Part shown: positions 1 through 11,350 of the stretch, in pieces
How positions within the stretch are numbered: position 1 is the stretch's first letter
Layout of the letters: each line of letters begins with the position of its first letter
Assembly: GCF_014645535.1 (NCBI RefSeq)
Contig: NZ_BMLX01000001.1
Span: forward strand, 55,169-119,168
Length of the DNA stretch: 64,000 bases
Direction: 5' to 3'
DNA from: Silvimonas iriomotensis
GTDB lineage: Bacteria > Pseudomonadota > Gammaproteobacteria > Burkholderiales > Chitinibacteraceae
The notes under the pieces: generated by a model
Database searches by the model: none
What the model saw: only the letters and a program-made list of their open reading frames with translations
What the model was told of the DNA's origin: nothing
Translations under genes and position numbers: made by a program

Positions 1-203
1 GTGTGAGGTGTGAGGTGTGAGGTGTGAGGTGCGGAAAAACGTGCATACCCCTGACCCGTCATCCCCGCAAAGGCAAGAATCAAATCCGCCGCCTTCACGC
101 ACAAAACGCAACTTTGCGTCGTGAACAAGCAAGATGCCGCACCGCGCAATTTCTAGAATGACAGGGTGCGCAAAAAAACCTGCGCCTTCTGATTTCCCAA
201 TGG
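1..203. repeat. Upstream stretch with 7-bp tandem repeat and degenerate palindrome
   Basis: Four head-to-tail GTGTGAG units start at base 1 and probably continue beyond the window edge. Bases 61-80 read like a decayed copy of the ATTCCC-N8-GGGAAT palindrome found elsewhere in the window. No gene or convincing promoter was seen here, so the promoter of the arginine operon, and perhaps astC, probably lies further upstream. Confidence 0.5.
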
Positions 204-212
204 ATGGCCCCC

Positions 213-1246
213 ATGCTTCTGGTAAGACCCGGCAGGCTCTCAGACCTGGACCAGCTTGAAGTGATGGCGCGCGCGGCGCGGCCATTGCTGCATTCCTTGC
301 CGCCAGACCGCGCGGCGCTGGAAAAACGCCTGGCGCTGTCGCAAGACTCTTTCCGTGCCGATGTCACCACGCCGGGCGAGGAGTTCTATCTCTTTGTGCT
401 GGAAGACACCGACACCGGCCACTTGCATGGCACGGCCAGTATCGTGGCCTCTGCCGGTTACAGCGAGCCGTTTTACGCGTTCAGAAACGACGCGCTGATT
501 CACGCCTCGCGTGAACTCAAGGTGAACCGCAAGGTGCATGCGCTGACCATCTCCCACCAGCTCACCGGCAAAAGCCGGCTGACCGGTTATTACATTGATC
601 CGCAACTCAACGGCACCACGGCCACGCGCTTGCTGTCCCGCGCGCGGCTGTTGTTTGTGGCGCAGCACCGTGAACGCTTTGCGCCGGAAATCTTCACCGT
701 TTTGCTGGGCATGACGGATGAACAGGGCGATTCGCCATTCTGGGAAGCCGTCGGCCGCAAGTTCTTCCAGCGTGATTTTGCGGATGTCGAAATCGCTTCA
801 GGCGGGCGCAGCGCGACGTTCATTGCGGAAGTCATGCCCAATTACCCGCTGTATGTGCCCTTGTTGCCGCCCGCCGCGCAGCGCGTGCTGGGCGAGCCGC
901 ATCCCAATGCAGAACTGCCGTATTCCATTCATGTGGAAGAAGGCTTCGAGCCCGATGGCTTTGTCGATATTTTCGACGCCGGCCCGGTGCTGACGGCAGC
1001 CGTGGACATGTGTGAATCCGTGCGCCACAGCCAGCGTCATACCGTCGCAGCGGGGGAGGCGGCGGACGGCGGTTTGCGCTGGCTGGTGGCCAATACCTTG
1101 TGTGACGACTTTCGCTGTGCGGTGGTGGAACTGCCGGCCGAGCTGGATGAACCGATCCGCTTGCCTGACGGCATCACCCAGCATCTGGAACTGGCCGCAG
1201 GCGATGAATGCTGCTGCGTGCCGCTGCAACTTTCGGGAGCACGCCG

Positions 1247-1250
<4 letters not shown>
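213..1250 (+). CDS. aruF: Arginine N-succinyltransferase, alpha subunit
   Basis: This is the first AST-pathway enzyme. With AruG it transfers succinate from succinyl-CoA to the alpha-amino group of arginine in the cytoplasm. The 345-residue product resembles the Pseudomonas AruF/AstA family along its whole length, including VLEDTDTG, IVASAGYSEPFYAFRN, LTGKSRLTGYY, SPFWEAVGRKFF and VDIFDAGPVL. The family normally begins MLVMRP, which favours the ATG at 213; an in-frame ATG at 204 would add three residues. Its TGA overlaps the ATG of aruG (ATGA at 1247-1250), so the two subunits are probably translationally coupled. Two separate subunits, rather than one AstA polypeptide, is the pseudomonad and betaproteobacterial arrangement. 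Confidence 0.93.
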
Positions 1251-3762
<2,512 letters not shown>

Positions 3763-3850
3763 TGGCTATCCCGGTTCACCCCACGGCAGGTCATACCGCG
3801 CCGGCAGGCGCCAGGTTAAACAACAAACTCAAGCTTGAGGCACCGCAGCA

Positions 3851-5200
3851 ATGAGCGCACGCGAAGCAAATTTTGATGGTCTGGTCGGCCTGACCCATAA
3901 CTACGCCGGCCTCTCGTTTGGCAATGTGGCCTCGCAGAACAATGCCGCCAGCGTGGCTAACCCGCGCGCCGCAGCCAAACAGGGCCTGCGCAAGATGAAA
4001 GCGCTGGCCGACATGGGCTTTTTGCAGGGCGTGCTGGCGCCGCAAGAGCGCCCGTCGATGCGCTTTTTGCGCTCGCAAGGTTTCACGGGCACCGATCACG
4101 AGATGATCCTGCGCGCCGCCAGAACCGCGCCGGGTATTCTGGCTGCGGCCAGTTCTGCGTCCTCCATGTGGGTGGCCAACGCCGCAACCGTCAGCCCGTC
4201 GGCTGATACCCCGGATGCCCGCGTGCATTTCACGCCGGCCAGCTTGTCCAGCAAGTTGCACCGCGCCATTGAAGCGCCCACCACCACGCGCGTGCTGCAA
4301 GCCGTGTTCCCGTCGGAACGCCACTTTGCGTTTCACCCGCCGCTGCTGGGTACGCCTGCGCTGGGCGATGAAGGTGCGGCCAACCACACCCGTTTTTGTG
4401 CCGATTACGGTCAGCGCGGCGTAGAGTTCTTCGTCTACGGCCGCAGCGAGTACAATGGTGGCCCGGCTCCGGTGAAATACCCGGCGCGGCAGACGCTGGA
4501 AGCCAGCGCCGCCATCGCCCGCGTGCACGGTTTGCAAGAGGACGCATTGGTGTTTGCGCAGCAGCACCCGGACGTCATCGACGCTGGTGTATTTCATAAT
4601 GACGTGATCGCCGTGGGCAACCGCGACATCCTGTTCTGCCACCAGCAAGCGTTTCTGGATCAGGCGGATGTGTACACCGCCATCCGCAACAAGCTGGCGC
4701 CGCTGGGTGCAGATCTGAAAGTGATTGAAGTACCCACGGCGGATGTGTCAGTTCAAGATGCGGTGTCGTCGTACCTGTTCAACAGCCAGTTGCTGACCCG
4801 CCCGGACGGCCAAACCGTGCTGGTGGTCCCGCAGGAATGCCGCGACAACCCGCGCGTTTCGGCCTATTTGGACCGCCTGAAAGCCAGTCGCGGCCCGATT
4901 GACGACGTGCTGGTGTTCGAATTGCGTGAAAGCATGCGCAACGGCGGCGGCCCCGCCTGCCTGCGCCTGCGCGTGGTCCTGAACGAGGCTGAACAGGCCG
5001 CTGTGAACCCGCAGGTGTGGATCAACGATCAAAGCTTTGCCCGCCTGGATGACTGGATCGGCCGCCATTACCGCGACCGTCTGGTTGATACCGATCTGGC
5101 AGACCCGAAACTGCTGGATGAATGCCGTACCGCGCTGGACGAACTGACCCGCATCCTGCACCTGGGTTCGGTGTACGACTTCCAGCAAGCTGGAGCCTGA
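3851..5200 (+). CDS. astB: N-succinylarginine dihydrolase
   Basis: AstB hydrolyses N2-succinylarginine to N2-succinylornithine, two ammonia and CO2, the nitrogen-releasing step of the pathway. The 449-residue protein starts with the family hallmark [18 protein letters not shown]. It also contains [38 protein letters not shown], the [10 protein letters not shown] segment and [12 protein letters not shown], as expected for the amidinotransferase-like fold with a Cys/His/Glu active site. An 88-bp gap separates it from astD, with GAGG about ten bases before the ATG. Its TGA overlaps the astE start (ATGA). Confidence 0.95.
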   Translation: MSAREANFDGLVGLTHNYAGLSFGNVASQNNAASVANPRAAAKQGLRKMKALADMGFLQGVLAPQERPSMRFLRSQGFTGTDHEMILRAARTAPGILAAASSASSMWVANAATVSPSADTPDARVHFTPASLSSKLHRAIEAPTTTRVLQAVFPSERHFAFHPPLLGTPALGDEGAANHTRFCADYGQRGVEFFVYGRSEYNGGPAPVKYPARQTLEASAAIARVHGLQEDALVFAQQHPDVIDAGVFHNDVIAVGNRDILFCHQQAFLDQADVYTAIRNKLAPLGADLKVIEVPTADVSVQDAVSSYLFNSQLLTRPDGQTVLVVPQECRDNPRVSAYLDRLKASRGPIDDVLVFELRESMRNGGGPACLRLRVVLNEAEQAAVNPQVWINDQSFARLDDWIGRHYRDRLVDTDLADPKLLDECRTALDELTRILHLGSVYDFQQAGA

Positions 5201-6177
5201 TGATGCTAGAGGATTTCCTGCATTTCACCCTGCATAACGAAACCCCGGAACCCACCGCCGGCACCGCGCCCTCTGGCGTGCGCTGGCGCTGGCTGGGGCA
5301 GGGCATGCTGGAACTCTCGCCGCCGCGTCAGGTAGACACGCATATGGTGCTCTCCGCCGGCATCCACGGTGACGAAACCGCGCCGATCGAGATCCTGCGT
5401 GATCTGGTGGCAGACCTGGCCAGTGGCGCCTTGCCGCTGGCCATCCGCGTGCTGGTGCTGTTGGGTAACGCGCCGGCCATGACGGCCGGCAAACGTTATC
5501 TGGATGACGACCTGAACCGCCTGTTCTGCGGCGCGTACCGCAAACTGCCCCACTGCGCCGAATCCCCCCGGGCCGCCGCGCTGGAACGGGCCGTGGCCGG
5601 TTTCTTTGATGAAGCCGCCGGCGCGCGCTGGCATCTGGACTTGCACACCGCCATCCGCCCCTCCGTGTTTGAACGCTTTGCGCTGTTGCCGCACCGCACC
5701 GCGCCCTACCGCGAAGACGTGTTCGACTGGCTGGCCGCGCTGGATATCTCTGCCGTGCTCAACCACCGTGAGCAGAGCAACACCTTCACGTATTTCTCTT
5801 GCAGCCAGCACAACGCCCTGGCCGCCACGCTGGAACTGGGCAAGGTCATGCCGTTTGGCATGAACGACCTGACCCGCTTTGCCAAAGTCACCGACGGCCT
5901 GCGCCTGATGCTCTCCGGCCAGCCCCTGCCACAAGGCGCACCACGCCCGCGTATTTTTGATGTGGTGGGGCAACTGGATAAACAATCCGAACGGTTTGTG
6001 CTGGTGGTGGGTTCACAAATGGCCAATTTCACGGCCTACCCCAAGGGCACCTTGATTGCGACGGATGACGGGTATCAGTACGCCGTGGCGCATGAGGAAG
6101 AGCGGATTGTGTTTCCGAACCCGAAGGTGAAGGTGGGGTTACGGGCGGGGTTGATGGTGGTGGAGCGGGTGGTTTGA
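5200..6177 (+). CDS. astE: Succinylglutamate desuccinylase
   Basis: AstE removes succinate from N-succinylglutamate to give glutamate, the last AST step. It is a zinc carboxypeptidase of the AspA/AstE family, 325 residues. Visible metal and catalytic motifs are SAGIHGDETAPIE (His and Glu zinc ligands), DLNRLF, HLDLHTAIRPS (third ligand) and, near residue 216, AATLELGKV with the catalytic Glu. The ATG at 5200 overlaps the astB stop and has GGAG upstream; the adjacent ATG at 5203 is equally possible. astC, encoding the succinylornithine transaminase, is not in this window, so it must lie upstream or be supplied by an ArgD-type enzyme. Confidence 0.93.
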   Translation: MMLEDFLHFTLHNETPEPTAGTAPSGVRWRWLGQGMLELSPPRQVDTHMVLSAGIHGDETAPIEILRDLVADLASGALPLAIRVLVLLGNAPAMTAGKRYLDDDLNRLFCGAYRKLPHCAESPRAAALERAVAGFFDEAAGARWHLDLHTAIRPSVFERFALLPHRTAPYREDVFDWLAALDISAVLNHREQSNTFTYFSCSQHNALAATLELGKVMPFGMNDLTRFAKVTDGLRLMLSGQPLPQGAPRPRIFDVVGQLDKQSERFVLVVGSQMANFTAYPKGTLIATDDGYQYAVAHEEERIVFPNPKVKVGLRAGLMVVERVV

Positions 6178-6282
6178 TTTTTTTGTGAGGGGTTGTTTGG
6201 TGGTACGGGCTGGTGTCGGGTAGGTTTTTTGGGGGGGGTAGCGACAATCTGCCTTGGCTGTTGTTTGAAACCTTGAACTGGT

Positions 6283-6594
<312 letters not shown>

Positions 6595-6621
6595 AAGCCA
6601 GGTTATCTGGATACAGGTTTT

Positions 6622-6655
6622 GTAGGGTGGATTCGGAGCGAAGCGACAATCCACC
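6622..6655 (+). repeat. GTAGGGTGG...AATCCACC element
   Basis: This 34-bp element starts GTAGGGTGGATTCGGAGC and ends GACAATCCACC, and GGTGGATT pairs with AATCCACC. A partial inverted copy follows at 6664-6691, so the pair can form a larger hairpin. Further copies are at 6800-6833 (inverted) and 16820-16853. Confidence 0.7.
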
Positions 6656-6799
6656 AACGCAACGGTGGATTGCTTCGCGAAGCCACCCTACGCCACGGCC
6701 CGCAGCAATGATTAGCGTGCCCCATCACTTCATCATTCCGGACCTCGGCGGCCCCCTTGGCCGGAATCCAGAACGGCCACCGCAGGTGGCCTTGGCGAC

Positions 6800-6833
6800 G
6801 GTGGATTGTCGCTCTGCTCCGAATCCACCCTAC
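6800..6833 (-). repeat. GTAGGGTGG...AATCCACC element, inverted copy
   Basis: Read on the minus strand this is the same 34-bp element as at 6622-6655, with a few changes in the centre (CTCCGAATCCACCCTAC on the plus strand). It lies between the two facing hairpin cassettes. Confidence 0.65.
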
Positions 6834-6886
6834 GGGTTGGCGCTTACATCCTCGCCCGCGAAGGGACCGTGCCGGCCTCGTGCTGG

Positions 6887-6906
6887 ATTCCCGCCTCCGC
6901 GGGAAT
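6887..6906. repeat. dRS3-like palindrome, exact form
   Basis: The site matches ATTCCC-N8-GGGAAT exactly with the spacer GCCTCCGC. That layout is the neisserial dRS3 repeat, where it is known as a recombination and filamentous-phage insertion target. The function here is not known. Confidence 0.7.
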
Positions 6907-6940
6907 GACGAGTTGGTGGGATGCACGCTGCGTAGATTTC

Positions 6941-7187
6941 GTCGTTGTCGTTGTCGTTGTCGTTGTTTTGGATTTTGCAGTTGCAGTTGCCTTTGACTTT
7001 CTCCCCCCATTAAAGCCAAGCGCCGAAGGAGTGGAGGGAGACCTTAGGCTCCCGACCGACTGAGGGAAGCCCGGAGGGCCGCCGGGCTGGGGTCGCCTTT
7101 CTTTGGTTACTTTCTTTGGCGAAGCAAAGAAAGTAACGTGCTCCGGCCACCGCCGGTATCAAAACACCCGCGCCGTCAGGCGCTAAC
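6941..7187 (-). repeat. Hairpin cassette, copy A2 (inverted, divergent middle)
   Basis: On the minus strand this copy starts GTTAGCGCCTGACGGCGCGG and has the CCGGC/GCCGG and TTACTTTCTTTG/CAAAGAAAGTAA stems. After GGCGACCCC its middle is unlike the other copies, with its own AGCCCGG...CCGGGCT hairpin. It ends with CAACTG-type and ACAACG-type hexamers. It faces copy A1 across about 350 bp. Confidence 0.75.
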
Positions 7188-7266
7188 AGTGGTTAAAGGT
7201 TTTCCGACCCATCCTCCCCCGCGACCACCTATGATGACCCGGTACTCAAGCAAAAGGTCACCCCCC

Positions 7267-7674
7267 ATGTGGTCCCACGAAGAATCCATCACCACCACCG
7301 CCACCCCGGCCCGCATCTGGCAACTGTTTGCCGACGTCCCCGGCTGGAAAAACTGGAACGCGGGGATTGATTACATCGAAATCCACGGCCCGTTTGCAGC
7401 GGGGACGACGTTTGCCATGCAACCGCCCGGCCAGGATGGCTTTGTCAGCACGCTGACGCAGGTCACGGCGCTGTCCGGGTTTACCGATGAAACGGTCATT
7501 GATGGCACCACCGTCGTTGTCGATCACCGCATCACGCCGCTGTCTGACACGCTCACCCGCATTACCTACAGCACCACCATCAGCGGGCCGCAGGCCGATG
7601 AGTTCGGGCCGATGGTGACGGGCGATTTTGCCGACGTGCTGGCGGCGCTCAAGGCGCTGGCAGAGCGGGGCTGA
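7267..7674 (+). CDS. SRPBCC-family (START-like) small-ligand or lipid-binding protein
   Basis: The 135-residue product opens with WSHEESITTTATPARIWQLFADVPGWKNWNAGID, the helix-grip N-terminus of the SRPBCC / polyketide cyclase superfamily. It continues with alternating strands (FAAGTTFAMQ, VVVDHRITPL) and ends in the long C-terminal helix VTGDFADVLAALKALAE. Such proteins bind hydrophobic ligands in a cavity; the ligand cannot be read from sequence. The ATG at 7267 is preferred over 7231/7234 because AAAAGG lies nine bases upstream and the fold begins there. A small membrane-protein gene follows five bases later, probably in the same transcript. Confidence 0.75.
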   Translation: MWSHEESITTTATPARIWQLFADVPGWKNWNAGIDYIEIHGPFAAGTTFAMQPPGQDGFVSTLTQVTALSGFTDETVIDGTTVVVDHRITPLSDTLTRITYSTTISGPQADEFGPMVTGDFADVLAALKALAERG

Positions 7675-7679
7675 GTGGC

Positions 7680-7931
7680 ATGCATACGGCGCTGGTGATC
7701 GCCGCTGGCCTTGTGCTGCTGGGGCTGGCGTTGCTGGTCGGGCACTGGCTGGGCGGCACGGTGCCGCTGGTGTGCCAGGTGTTCATTGGCGTCTGGCTGG
7801 TGGCGGCGCTGATCAATATGTGGTTCGGCGTGAATCGCGCCGGGTATCCGGTGCTGGAAGAGCTCCCCATGTTGCTGGTGGTGTTCGGTATCCCGGCCAT
7901 TCTGGCGGTATGGATCTGGTTCAAAGCGTAA
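7680..7931 (+). CDS. Small three-helix membrane protein, unknown
   Basis: The 83-residue product is almost entirely hydrophobic, with helices at about residues 3-22, 28-48 and 62-80. The conserved-looking loop FGVNRAGYPVLEELPML separates the last two. Short membrane proteins of this layout often accompany SRPBCC genes, but no named family is recognised with confidence. It starts five bases after the SRPBCC stop with GAGTGGC upstream, so co-translation is likely. Confidence 0.65.
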   Translation: MHTALVIAAGLVLLGLALLVGHWLGGTVPLVCQVFIGVWLVAALINMWFGVNRAGYPVLEELPMLLVVFGIPAILAVWIWFKA

Positions 7932-8139
7932 GTCCCTGTACTGCAGTTTGCGTATTTTCTCCTTTCAGGCCAGTCCCTTAAGCGGTTCTCGGCCATGCCA
8001 AATTAAACTTCCGCACGTTCAGTTGGTCCCCATGCACTTTGCATAATCGGCCCCGCTGACAGGCACTTTGCGTCGCAGGTGTCGGGTCAGTCGTCAGCTT
8101 TGCTGGCGTCGATCCACGCTTCGATACGCAGGTGCCGTC

Positions 8140-9423
8140 ATGTCTTTTCCGTCTCTTTCCAGAGCCTGGCTGTTTGCCCTGGCTTTTGGCGCGCTGATGC
8201 TGCTGAGCTTTGGCGCGCGTGATCCTGTTACCCATTCCACCCTGATCTGGCCAGCCGGCGGCATCTTGCTGGGTACGCTCATGCTGGCGCCGCGGCGGCA
8301 GTGGCTGGCGTTTTGTGTGCTGGCAGGCTGGCTGCATTTCGGCGGAGGCTTGTTTATCGACCGGCCCGTCGCCGTGTCCGCGCTGTACGTGCTGTTCAAC
8401 CTGATCACCATGGTCGGGATCGCCGCAGTCTGGCGCTGGCGCAATCCAGGCCGCACCGCGCTGACTGAACCGGCGGCGTTGTGCTGGTTTGTGGTGCTGG
8501 TGCTGGCGGGCAGCGTGCTGGGCGCGCTGGCTGGCGCAGAGGGCATCCGCGCGCTGGGTTATGGCCCGGTGTCGGCAGGGGTGGATGTGCTGTCGGTATC
8601 GACTGCCGTGGGCGCGCTGGTGGGCGCGCCGCTGGTGCTGGCCTGGGCCGATCACGGTTTGCGCCGTGCCAGCGTGCGCGGGCAAAGCCTGGCGGGGCTG
8701 GCATGGTTTGTCTTGCTGGTCATCAGCGCGGTGCTGGCGTTTGACAGCGACACCATGCAGGCGCTGTTGGGCGCGGGCACGTTTGAGCTTTCTTATCTGC
8801 CGCTGGTGTTTCTGGTGCTGGTGGCGCTGTCCTGGCAACAGCGCGGCATGACCACGGCCTTGCTGGCGCTGTCTGCCATTGCCTGTTTCAACACCGGACA
8901 GGGCGATGGCCCGTTTGCCCACGCCGGCCACGTGCTGGGCGATCCGCTGCTGGAAGTACAAATGTATCTGGGCATTGCCGCCTTGCTGGGGTTGTTGATG
9001 TCCGTCATCAACGCCGCGCGGGAGGCTGCCCTGGCCGACGCACTGGCCTGGAAAGTGCGGGCCGACGGCATGCTGCTGGGCACCCAGCAACTGATGTACG
9101 AGGTCGATCCGGCCACCGGCGTGATTGTATGGGCCGGGCCCATGCCGGCCTTGATGGGCTTGTCTGCCGCGCAACTGCCGCATCTGGATGACTTCTTTGC
9201 CCGCATCCACCCGCAAGACCGTCACCGCGTCACCGATTACGCAGCCTTGCGCCAGGCCGGGGGCATTTCGGCGTTTACCCAGACTTTCCGCTTCAAGGCG
9301 GGTGACGGTTCCTGGGTGACGCTGGAAGACACCGGCGCGCCAGTCATTGATTTTGACGACAGCGTGTACCGCGTCAGCGGCTTGTTGCGCCTGGCAGCCA
9401 CCGCCAACCAGGGGGTGTACTGA
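8140..9423 (+). CDS. MASE1-type integral membrane sensor with C-terminal PAS domain
   Basis: The first 290 or so residues form about eight hydrophobic segments with MASE1 features (STLIWPAGGILLGTLML, FGGGLFIDRP, LCWFVVLVLAGSVLGALAGA). A PAS-like domain covers roughly residues 310-415 (MLLGTQQLMYEVDPATGVIVWAG, FARIHPQDRHRVTD, FRFKAGDGSWVTLEDTG). The 427-residue protein ends after the PAS fold with no kinase, GGDEF or EAL domain, which is unusual for MASE1 proteins. The ATG follows CAGGTG. The next gene starts two bases after this stop codon, suggesting coupling to the hydrolase. Confidence 0.78.
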   Translation: MSFPSLSRAWLFALAFGALMLLSFGARDPVTHSTLIWPAGGILLGTLMLAPRRQWLAFCVLAGWLHFGGGLFIDRPVAVSALYVLFNLITMVGIAAVWRWRNPGRTALTEPAALCWFVVLVLAGSVLGALAGAEGIRALGYGPVSAGVDVLSVSTAVGALVGAPLVLAWADHGLRRASVRGQSLAGLAWFVLLVISAVLAFDSDTMQALLGAGTFELSYLPLVFLVLVALSWQQRGMTTALLALSAIACFNTGQGDGPFAHAGHVLGDPLLEVQMYLGIAALLGLLMSVINAAREAALADALAWKVRADGMLLGTQQLMYEVDPATGVIVWAGPMPALMGLSAAQLPHLDDFFARIHPQDRHRVTDYAALRQAGGISAFTQTFRFKAGDGSWVTLEDTGAPVIDFDDSVYRVSGLLRLAATANQGVY

Positions 9424-9424
9424 C

Positions 9425-10291
9425 ATGGCCGCACAACGCATTGGCGTGTTGCTGGTTCACGGTCTGGGTGGCACGCAATATGACCTTGGTTCCTTGCACA
9501 AGACGCTGCAAAAAGCAGGGGTAGAGACGCATTGCATCACGTTGCCAGGGCACGGCGGCCAGCCGCAAGACCTGATCGGCGTGATGATGGAAGACTGGCT
9601 GGAAGCCGTGGAAAAACAGTATCTTGAGATCGCCCCGCAGTACGACGTGCTGCACATCATGGGCATGTGTCTGGGGTCTTTGATTGCCGTGGAACTGGCC
9701 AAGCGCATGCGCCACGCCAAAGGCCGGCTGATTGCGCTGGCGCCGCCGGTGTTTCTGGATGGCTGGTCCACGCCGTGGTATCGCGCAGTGCGGCATCTGG
9801 TGTACCGGTTGCCGGGCCTGGCGCGGCGCATGCGCGTGGCAGAAGAAGAACCCTACGGCATCAAAAGTGATCTGGTGCGCGCCATGGTCAAGGCCAGGTT
9901 CGCGCGCGGCGACAATTTTCATTATCCGTGGGTGCCGCTGTCGTGCATTGAACAGGTGGATCGCCTGCGCGCGGTGGTGCAGCGGGATCTGGATCGCATC
10001 CAGTGCCCGACATTGATCGTGCACGCTGACGAGGATGAACTGACCAGCCCGCGCTCGGCGTACTTCCTGGCTGAACGCATTGGCCATGACCGCACGCGCG
10101 TGGTGATCCTGCAAAACAGCTATCACATGATCTGCGTGGATAACGATCGTGATCAGGTGGCGATTGAGGTGTTGCGCCACCTGCAACTGGACACCGCCGT
10201 GGTCAAGGTGCGTGAGCGTAAAACCAGCCAGCGGGTGCAGGAACGCTTGCGCCGGGCCAACGCCGGATTGGCGCAAAATGCGCTGCTGTGA
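9425..10291 (+). CDS. Alpha/beta-fold hydrolase with a cysteine in the nucleophile box
   Basis: The 288-residue protein has the alpha/beta hydrolase layout: VLLVHGLGGTQYD oxyanion region, LPGHGG, DWLEAVE, then the nucleophile elbow HIMGMCLGSL. This resembles Est30-type carboxylesterases, but the elbow residue is Cys82 (codon TGT at 9668-9670) instead of Ser. Candidate triad partners are Asp202 or Asp204 in HADEDELTSP and His234 in NSYHMICVD. Polyhydroxyalkanoate synthases and dienelactone hydrolases also use Cys at this position. A basic C-terminal tail of about 30 residues (VRERKTSQRVQERLRRAN) follows. Substrate is unknown. It is tightly coupled to the upstream MASE1-PAS gene. Confidence 0.78.
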   Translation: MAAQRIGVLLVHGLGGTQYDLGSLHKTLQKAGVETHCITLPGHGGQPQDLIGVMMEDWLEAVEKQYLEIAPQYDVLHIMGMCLGSLIAVELAKRMRHAKGRLIALAPPVFLDGWSTPWYRAVRHLVYRLPGLARRMRVAEEEPYGIKSDLVRAMVKARFARGDNFHYPWVPLSCIEQVDRLRAVVQRDLDRIQCPTLIVHADEDELTSPRSAYFLAERIGHDRTRVVILQNSYHMICVDNDRDQVAIEVLRHLQLDTAVVKVRERKTSQRVQERLRRANAGLAQNALL

Positions 10292-10381
10292 ATTTTTACA
10301 CGTGGCTTGCGAACCGCGCCACAGCGCCCGGTATGCCTAAAGCATAGGCGGAATCCGACACGCTAATGTGAATGTCATGGT

Positions 10382-10411
10382 TTGCATCTGCGCGTAACCG
10401 GATGTTATAAA
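10382..10411 (+). promoter_or_regulatory. Sigma-70-type promoter of the osmoprotectant operon
   Basis: TTGCAT at 10382-10387 and TATAAA at 10406-10411 are separated by 18 bp. Transcription would start near 10418 and leave a leader of about 200 nt before the first gene at 10618. Confidence 0.5.
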
Positions 10412-10417
10412 CAAGTC

Positions 10418-10617
10418 CCTTTTCAAGACGGGGCTTAACCGCAAGCCCCTGCGGCCGCACTGAACCGGCCGCACCCAAAGCGCGCAGTAGCGCGCGTTCC
10501 ATGCCCGGAAAAGATGGATTTCCGGGTGCCAGAAAAAGACAGCTTGCAAGTTGTCGCGATCGATCAAGCGCATCGCGGGGAGACGCTTTTGCCCCGTTTT
10601 TCGCAAAGGAGACGCAG
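10418..10617 (+). promoter_or_regulatory. Structured 5' leader of the osmoprotectant operon
   Basis: Four perfect hairpins stand in a row: GGGGCTT/AAGCCCC (10430-10449), GCGGCCG/CGGCCGC (10451-10472), GCGCGC/GCGCGC (10480-10495) and CCCGGAAA/TTTCCGGG (10504-10526). Further down, TTTGC can pair with the GCAAA that touches the AAAGGAG ribosome-binding site at about 10606-10612. No known riboswitch class is recognised. The arrangement suggests RNA-level control, but this is inferred from pairing potential only. Confidence 0.45.
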
Positions 10618-11334
10618 ATGCAGAAAAGCGCGTGGTTCAAGCGCATGGCGCTGGGCTTTGCCGCCGTAGCCGCTGTCGCGGTTGCGCTGGTCTGGGCAGT
10701 GGGCCCGGATCAACTGGCGCAGTACCGCGAGGACCTCATTTACCTTGGTCACCGCCACCTTTATCTGGTGGGCGTGTCGATGGCGCTGGCGCTGATTGTG
10801 GGTGTGCCCAGCGGCATTTTGCTAAGCCGCCCGTTTGCCCGGCGCTGGGCCGAAACCGGCATGCAGTTGTTCAACATCGGCAACACGCTGCCGCCTTTGG
10901 CGGTACTGGCACTGGCCATGGTGGTGGTCGGCATTGGCGATAAACCGGCCATTGTCGCGCTGTTTCTGGCGTCGTTGCTGCCCATTGTGCGCAACACCTA
11001 CGCGGGCCTGGCTGGCCTGCAACCGGCATTGCTGGAAGCCGCCAACGCGCTGGGCATGACGCCGCGCCAGCGGCTGTGGCGGGTGGAAATCCCCAATGCG
11101 CTGCCGGTCATGCTGTCGGGCGTGCGCATTGCCCTGGCGATCAACGTCGGCACGGCACCGCTGGCGTTCCTGATTGGCGCCAGCAGCTATGGCGAGCTGA
11201 TCTTTCCGGGCATTTACCTGAATAACCACACGGCCTTGTTGCTGGGGGCGGCAGCCACGGCGCTGATTGCGCTGCTGCTTGATCTGACGGTCGCCGGCGT
11301 TGGCAAACTGGTCACCCCGCGCGGCGTGGCCTGA
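10618..11334 (+). CDS. Osmoprotectant (glycine betaine-type) ABC transporter permease
   Basis: This is an inner-membrane permease of the ProW/OpuCB/YehY group, 238 residues with six or so hydrophobic segments. The ATPase-contact loop shows in [32 protein letters not shown], the EAA motif of these importers. [18 protein letters not shown] and [16 protein letters not shown] are characteristic of the family. AAAGGAG precedes the ATG at 10618; the open frame extends further upstream into the hairpin leader but without a usable start. It begins a permease-binding protein-permease-ATPase operon. Confidence 0.9.
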   Translation: MQKSAWFKRMALGFAAVAAVAVALVWAVGPDQLAQYREDLIYLGHRHLYLVGVSMALALIVGVPSGILLSRPFARRWAETGMQLFNIGNTLPPLAVLALAMVVVGIGDKPAIVALFLASLLPIVRNTYAGLAGLQPALLEAANALGMTPRQRLWRVEIPNALPVMLSGVRIALAINVGTAPLAFLIGASSYGELIFPGIYLNNHTALLLGAAATALIALLLDLTVAGVGKLVTPRGVA

Positions 11335-11350
11335 TCCCAAGGAGAACCAC

